Assembly (NCBI GenBank): GCA_000226015.1
Contig: JH153166.1
Coordinates: 99,401-124,809, forward strand
Length of the DNA: 25,409 nt
Direction of reading: 5' to 3'
Source of the DNA: Mnemiopsis leidyi
Lineage: Eukaryota; Ctenophora; Tentaculata; Lobata; Bolinopsidae
Shown here: piece after piece, positions 20,624-25,409 of the stretch
How the letters are laid out: the number at the start of each line of letters is the position of its first letter
Numbering within the stretch: position 1 is the stretch's first letter
Position numbers and translations under genes: made by a program
The notes under the pieces: model-generated
Told to the model about the DNA's origin: nothing
The model's input: only the letters and a program-made list of their open reading frames with translations
Databases searched by the model: none

Positions 20624-22989
20624 ATGGAAAGTTATCGTAAGATAGAAAAGGTGGGTGAAGGAACATATGGGGTAGTGTACAAAGGAGAACACAAACCTAC
20701 AGGAACCACAGTTGCACTAAAAAAAATCAGGTTGTTATCCCTTGTGATGTTTTTTATTTGAACTTTCTTTTGCTGCACCAGGGTTCTCAAAACAGATTTG
20801 TAATGATCAAAAGTTGGTTAAAGCATATCAAGAAATTTCTTGATTTTCTAAATGATAAATCTCTAGAACGAGCTGTCTTATGCTATCACTATTTTCAGGT
20901 TGCAAGCTGACGATGAAGGTGTACCCTCCACTGCAATTAGAGAGATTTCTATGTTGAAGGAGCTCAAACACTGCAATATAGTCGGGTAATGTAACCTCCA
21001 ATCAAAAATAGTTTAAATCTTTATTAATTGTTCTTCATAAAAAGAAATATCCCTTTGAACTGGTCTTAAATAACTACACAGTGAACCTACAAACTGACAA
21101 AGGTCACCATAAAAAACTGTCAGGTTGTTGGAGGTAGTGAATGAGAACAACGTTTTGTACCTTGTTTTTGAGTTTCTCACCATGGACTTAAAGAAGTACA
21201 TTGACACAATTCCAAGAGATCAGCAGATGGATGCTAAATTACTAAAGGTATTTAAACCCTTAAAAAACCATAAAATGTAAGCATCAAAACCTATTTATAT
21301 GATACCCGACTTTTCACAATTCTGAGTTAAGGATAGATTTAAATGCCAGGGAGATGGAAAATGGCAAATGACCTATAGTCACACAGCAATGTGATGACAA
21401 AAAAGGGTAGATGTTGACTTCTTCTTAATGATGTTGGGAGACAAACAAACAAGGGGAAGAAATTATTTGCAATAGATGGACTTAGATCCGACTTAGCAGT
21501 AGTAGTAGTAGTAGTAGTAGAAAGTAGTACTCTGATGCTGTGTATGATTGGTTCAGATTCATGCTAGTATGTAACACAGATTTTGGTGCAATTACAACAA
21601 TTGCACACCGAGATATTAACTTTGACCATGAGCTATATATTTCAGAGTTACACCTACCAAATACTCCTTGCTATCAAGTACTGTCACAGCCACAGAGTCC
21701 TTCACAGAGATCTCAAGCCCCACAACCTACTTATCGACAAGAAAGGAATCCTCAAAGTCGCCGATTTTGGTCTGGCAAGAGCTTTTGGTGTGCCCGTCAG
21801 AGCCTACACTCACGAAGTGAGTAGATTTTGAAAAAGAAAGGTGAAATCATACCACGATTTGAGTTAGAATTAATAAACTAAGTGAAAGTAAATGTTTGCC
21901 ATACAGCAGCAGCTGAACAGTCCCTCATTAACAGGTAGTTACACTGTGGTACCGAGCACCAGAGATACTGCTGGGACAGTTGCGATACAGCTGTCCAGTA
22001 GACATGTGGAGTGTTGGATGCATTTTCGGCGAAATGGCCAACAAGAGAGCCCTCTTCCATGGTGACTCAGAGATTGACCAACTCTTCAGAATATTCAGGC
22101 GAGCTTCCTGGTTTCAATTAATCCTAGAGGAGTGTGCTAAGAACATATACCTATAGAAACTTCTTATGTCGACTTAGCCGAATGACCACAAAACCGTGAT
22201 TGAGGGTTAACTATAAAACCCTGCGTACTGGTGTGAAAAATACAAACACAAACACAGAAATTATAGAAAAAGGGGGTTACTCGATCTAGAATCCGAGGAT
22301 CATTTTGACATGGAGTTGCTCCCTCACTAATCCTTGTCTAACTGTTACAGAACGAAAGGCACTCCTAACGAGCTGACATGGCCGGGAGTTACCGAACTTC
22401 CTGACTACAAACCTACATTCCCTAGCTGGCCTGTATCTGCTCTCAAGAACGCTTGTCCCAGACTGGATCAACAGGGACTAGACTTACTTGAGGTACTTAA
22501 GTTACGATTTGTTCAGGTTTCGAGTGCCGCTAGCATAGCAAGTATAGCTGCTAGTGTAGCTGCCTGTATAGCTAGTATAGCTGCTAGTTTAGCTAGCATA
22601 GCGGCTAATATTGCTAGTATAGCTGCTAGTTTAGTAAGTGTAGCTAGTGTAGCTGCTAGTTTAGCTAGTATAGCGGCTAATCTAGCTAGTATAGCTGCTA
22701 GTTAAGTAAGTATAGCTAGTATAGCTGCTAGTTTAGCTAGTATAGCTAGTAAGCGAGTGTGTTTGATTTTTGTGAGTTCCTTTATTTCACTTGCAAGTAA
22801 AAAGTAACCTCCTATTCAAAATTAGCTGAAAATACTCTAATTCTACAGGCAATGTTAGAGTATCAGCCTGCCAAGAGAATCAGCGCTAAGCGAGCGGTAA
22901 ACCACCCTTACTTTGATGATTTGGACAAGTCCCAACTGCCAGACGAGGAGATCTCTTATTATCGGTCTCATCTGGTGGCGGAGCATTAG
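20624..22989 (+). CDS. CDK1: cyclin-dependent kinase 1 (cdc2), seven coding exons, 311 aa
   Basis: Exons: 20624-20730, 20899-20985, 21124-21247, 21646-21816, 21935-22098, 22351-22492, 22849-22989. The cyclin B-dependent Ser/Thr kinase drives entry into mitosis. Seen: GEGTYG loop with inhibitory Thr14/Tyr15, Lys33, the cyclin-binding PSTAIRE helix (45-51), HRDLKP with Asp128, DFG at 146-148, activation-loop Thr161 in YTHE, WYRAPE and [12 protein letters not shown]. Numbering matches human CDK1 through Thr161. [16 protein letters not shown] and NHPYFDDLD favour CDK1 over CDK2. Oddities: His132 in place of the usual Gln in the catalytic loop, HCNIV for HPNIV, a C-terminal tail longer than human CDK1 (311 versus 297 aa), and a GC donor for intron 5. 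The other introns are GT-AG. No break in the frame was seen. Confidence 0.95.
21498..21520. repeat. AGT trinucleotide microsatellite in CDK1 intron 3
   Basis: There are nearly eight uninterrupted AGT units, followed shortly by AAAGTAGTAC. It lies in the longest CDK1 intron and is likely length-polymorphic. Confidence 0.9.
22099..22350 (+). other. GC-AG intron (CDK1 intron 5)
   Basis: Conserved protein sequence fixes both borders: TTCAG|GCGAGC at the 5' end and GTTACAG|AACG at the 3' end, joining IFR to [12 protein letters not shown]. The nearest downstream GT (22111) would keep phase but create a TGA at the junction, so the GC donor is needed with this acceptor. A CTAAC branch-point-like word lies shortly before the acceptor. 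Confidence 0.85.
22526..22750. repeat. GCTAGTATA-type minisatellite in CDK1 intron 6
   Basis: About 225 bases are built of imperfect 9-, 12- and 15-base units of the words GCTAGTATA and GCTGCTAGT. It begins 33 bases after the exon 6 donor. Unit lengths are multiples of three, so the CDK1 reading frame stays open through most of it, to a TAA at 22703, with Ala/Ser/Ile-rich coding. Confidence 0.9.
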
Positions 22990-23003
22990 TTACTTAACTA
23001 TTT

Positions 23004-23042
23004 GGTTACTAAGTTACTAAACAAAGTGGTTGCTTAGTAACC
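23004..23042 (+). other. 3'-UTR stem-loop of CDK1
   Basis: GGTTACTAAG and CTTAGTAACC form a perfect 10-bp stem with a 19-base loop, starting 15 bases after the CDK1 stop. It would be present in the mRNA. The function is unknown. Confidence 0.55.
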
Positions 23043-23862
23043 TAGACTCAAGACAATTCGAAGTGAGAATTTTCAGACACTTTTTATCGTTTTCAAATTG
23101 CCTGTTTTGTAAGTTACAGGCGCGCGTCGGGTAAGATAAGTAAATTTCATTGCCACTATCTGGTGTACTGTGTTGTTTTTAGACACTGCAGTTGAGCAAT
23201 TGGAATACTGTCAAAAGTTGTGTGCTGTAAAATTGTGGTTATTGGCTTGTAGCCAGCTAGTAATTGTTGAGTAACCGGCAAGTATTTGCATTGTGTGCCT
23301 ACTGAGTTATTACTTTCAGTTTTTACTTGGAATTGCTCGAATTTGTTTCAAAATGAAGGTGAACATTACGCAAATTGTTGTCAGCACTAAACTCGGACAC
23401 TAACTTATTTCTTGATTATAAACACATAGCACTTTTGTAAATTGTAGTTTACTTATATCACATTACAATCTTATTGAATATTGTTATTTGTTATACATAT
23501 TGAATGTTAATTGAATTCTATTCATGACTTTCAATAATTTAAATGATCTTGTTTTTCCTAGTTAAAACTGAAAATAACACACATACGACTAACGTTGAAG
23601 CACGAAGCTAGAAAATTGTAGTGATAAAATAGTCAACTTTTTTAAACCGAAAAAGGTTCATTGCTTTGGTCACTGATGGTAAGTTATCAGGGATTGGACG
23701 AATTGTCAATTGAGCCGTTGTTTATACATATATATTGCTCAACATGCAAGCTGCTGACCGTTGAAATTCGAGAGCCATCGTCACTGATTTCACTCATGCC
23801 TCTTGTGCAACTAGCAGAATTTTGTAAAATTTACGCATTATTTTGCCTTTGGCGCTTTTTTT

Positions 23863-23886
23863 GAAATGCTGCGCGCGCGGCATTTC
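23863..23886. repeat. 24-bp CG-rich palindrome
   Basis: GAAATGC...GCATTTC arms flank a CGCGCGCG core; the arms pair at 11 of 12 positions with one T-G pair. It continues into CAGGCCGCAC, and similar words occur at 104-170, suggesting a dispersed short repeat. Confidence 0.5.
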
Positions 23887-25121
23887 AGGCCGCACGCTCA
23901 TTTACATGATGAATCAGGGTCCAGCTCTGGTTTTGCCACTTCTTTTAAATTTTCAATGTTTTGGCTCTGAATTAGAAAAATCATCTAGTTTCGGGAAAAA
24001 CGTTTTCCCGCCAGTCAAGTTTTCATGAAATTTATTTTGAAGCTAGTGCCTGACCCAGCCGAATGCTTAAATCAGAATGATCAATGATGTACTGTTTTCA
24101 ACTTGAAGATAAGGTCATACCGTTCACATGGCACCATTAATATTTACTCTGATCTTCAGTTTAGTATCTGCAAGCTAGTCCCTCACCCAATCGTAAGTGA
24201 TCCTCACTACAAGTAAAATCAGCATCAGCTAAAATGTCTAGCAAACTGACCTCTTGAGATTTGATGCAGAAGAGGAAGTTATGTCGATGCCCATCTTGTA
24301 TGAAGACCAGTGTTTTACCTAGACAACTGACACAAGTATTCGTTTAATCCAAATTGCAAACAATGTTTGCCCAACATTATTACTAGCCTTTGGATTTGCT
24401 TTAGAGCTGTCAGGGACAATATCTTTTTAGCTTTATTGGGTGGGCATGGTGATGAGTGGGCGCGAACTCTTAGGGGCTTTACAGGTTTCTGTAATGGAGT
24501 GAGGTAACTCTCTGTGAAAGGGGGGACATGCTCGTGAAGCCCAAAGGATTATTAATTTCAGCTCTGAAAGCTTTCCTGTCTTCATATTCGTTGTTGTTCA
24601 GCAGTTGAAGTAATTGCTTCCTTTCTTCAGAAATGTTTATAACTTTACTGTCAGAGGAATGATTGTTCTTAAGCTGTGGTTGTCAGTAACCCACAGAAGA
24701 AACAACAGCTTCTTTTGAACTATCACGTGGCACATAAAACCGCATTCAAAGTAAGTTTGCTCAATTTTCTGATGTAGTCCTTGCTGAAACAACTGTTGAG
24801 CTGCTTTGCTGCCGATCAATGTTGTTGTGTCACAACTTATATTTTAGTCTTCTTAAAGATCCAACTCTCCTTGTACAACTTAAATCACCGTGAAAAGTCT
24901 GCTTTGGCAACAACAAGTTTGTGGTCACTACCGTGTTTTGCACAAGCATATGACCTTGCATCAGTTTACAGTGTCCTGCTCCTGGACCTGCAAAGTGCGT
25001 AGTCGATTTGTGAGAATTTTCCGATGATATGTCTGCTGCTGTGATAAAATGATGCCAGTCACCTAACAACTACAAGTTAAAATCGAGCAGGAACGATAAG
25101 AGTGACGGCCTCGAGAAGTTT

Positions 25122-25409
25122 AGGGGTCGTTCACATATGACGTCATCACCTAGGGGGGGAGGGGGTTTCCAAATGATGATGATTGATGACGAGGGGGAGG
25201 GGGTTTGGCCAATGATGATGTCATCAAACAGTTTTTAGGATTTATAGGATTTTTTTGAAAATTTTTGATTTCTTCTGAAAATTTTTATCAGAATTTTACA
25301 AAATCAGAAGGAAAATTTTCAAGTAAAAATTCTTATTCAGAAATCTGGTGAAATACTGTGTTTTCACTGACATAGTATAAAAAAATTCAAAAATGACTGC
25401 AGATTAAAA
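25122..25409. repeat. start of a G-rich dispersed repeat, cut by the window edge
   Basis: The sequence begins GGGGTCGTTCACATATGACG with a TGACGTCA palindrome at 25138-25145. Two direct copies of a GGGGGAGGGGGTTT block follow, each next to ATGATGATG words, then an A/T-rich stretch with repeated GAAAATTTTT. Repeats with a coupled TGACGTCA and long G or C runs are common in invertebrate genomes. I could not assign the family, and the right end lies outside the window. Confidence 0.5.

Larger units (their letters stand above)
22990..25121. other. CDK1 3' untranslated region and downstream DNA, no further gene seen
   Basis: The first few hundred bases must include the CDK1 3' UTR, but I found no canonical AATAAA close to the stop. 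The remainder has only short frames without motifs. Notable structures are a hairpin at 23004-23042, a CG-rich palindrome at 23863-23886 and a small perfect hairpin at 23992-24010 (CGGGAAAA, three-base loop, TTTTCCCG). I saw no tRNA, rRNA or snRNA signature. Confidence 0.5.

Noticed and set aside
21540-21831. Plus-strand frames beginning upstream of CDK1 exon 4
   Set aside because: The real exon begins at 21646 after TATTTCAG. The N-terminal parts are intron, and the other frame is a shadow of the exon.
21878-22471. Minus-strand frames opposite CDK1 exons 5 and 6
   Set aside because: They are shadows of conserved kinase exons on the opposite strand.
22526-22750. CRISPR-like array
   Set aside because: The repeats are short, degenerate and adjacent without unique spacers, inside a eukaryotic intron. 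It is a minisatellite.
23650-25069. Several 60-80-codon frames downstream of CDK1
   Set aside because: They overlap each other on both strands, lack motifs, and have the lengths expected by chance in such sequence.

Overview
This is eukaryotic, most likely invertebrate animal, DNA: AT-rich, with spliced genes carrying short introns (about 120-400 bases), LTR retroelements, a pogo/Tigger-like MITE and simple repeats. The species cannot be told from the sequence. The one firmly identified host gene, CDK1, is clearly of animal type, and intron style and repeat content would fit an early-branching or marine invertebrate.

Left two thirds (275-17456): a head-to-tail array of an LTR retroelement, LTR1 - internal 1 - LTR2 - internal 2 - LTR3, with repeat units of about 8.0 and 8.3 kb. 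Each LTR is about 0.93 kb, begins TG, ends CA and carries an E-box and a TATA box. Each internal region keeps a primer-site-like sequence, a strong leader hairpin, a short gag-like start with a donor-like site, a remnant of the C-terminal tail of a pol polyprotein, an acceptor-like site, and a long decayed region beginning with a signal peptide that looks like an env-type glycoprotein. No reverse transcriptase, RNase H or integrase core is recognisable. Both units are fossils with many breaks. LTR3 is a mosaic: its ends nearly match LTR1 and LTR2, but its U3 core is strongly diverged.

Right third (17457-25409), host sequence on the + strand: an intronless reading frame of 391 codons (18075-19250), possibly a beta-propeller-like protein but not identified; a 346-base pogo/Tigger-type MITE (19930-20275) with TA on both sides; and a complete seven-exon CDK1 (cdc2) gene (20624-22989, 311 aa) with all catalytic and regulatory residues. 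CDK1 has one GC-AG intron, a microsatellite in intron 3 and an intron-6 minisatellite that stays open in the CDK1 frame. Downstream is a 3'-UTR hairpin, about 2 kb without a recognisable gene, and at the right edge the start of a G-rich dispersed repeat.

The two parts are not functionally linked. The retroelement array is a selfish insertion next to host genes. The most unusual features are the env-bearing, gag-pol-poor tandem array with a mosaic terminal LTR, and the splicing peculiarities of CDK1.
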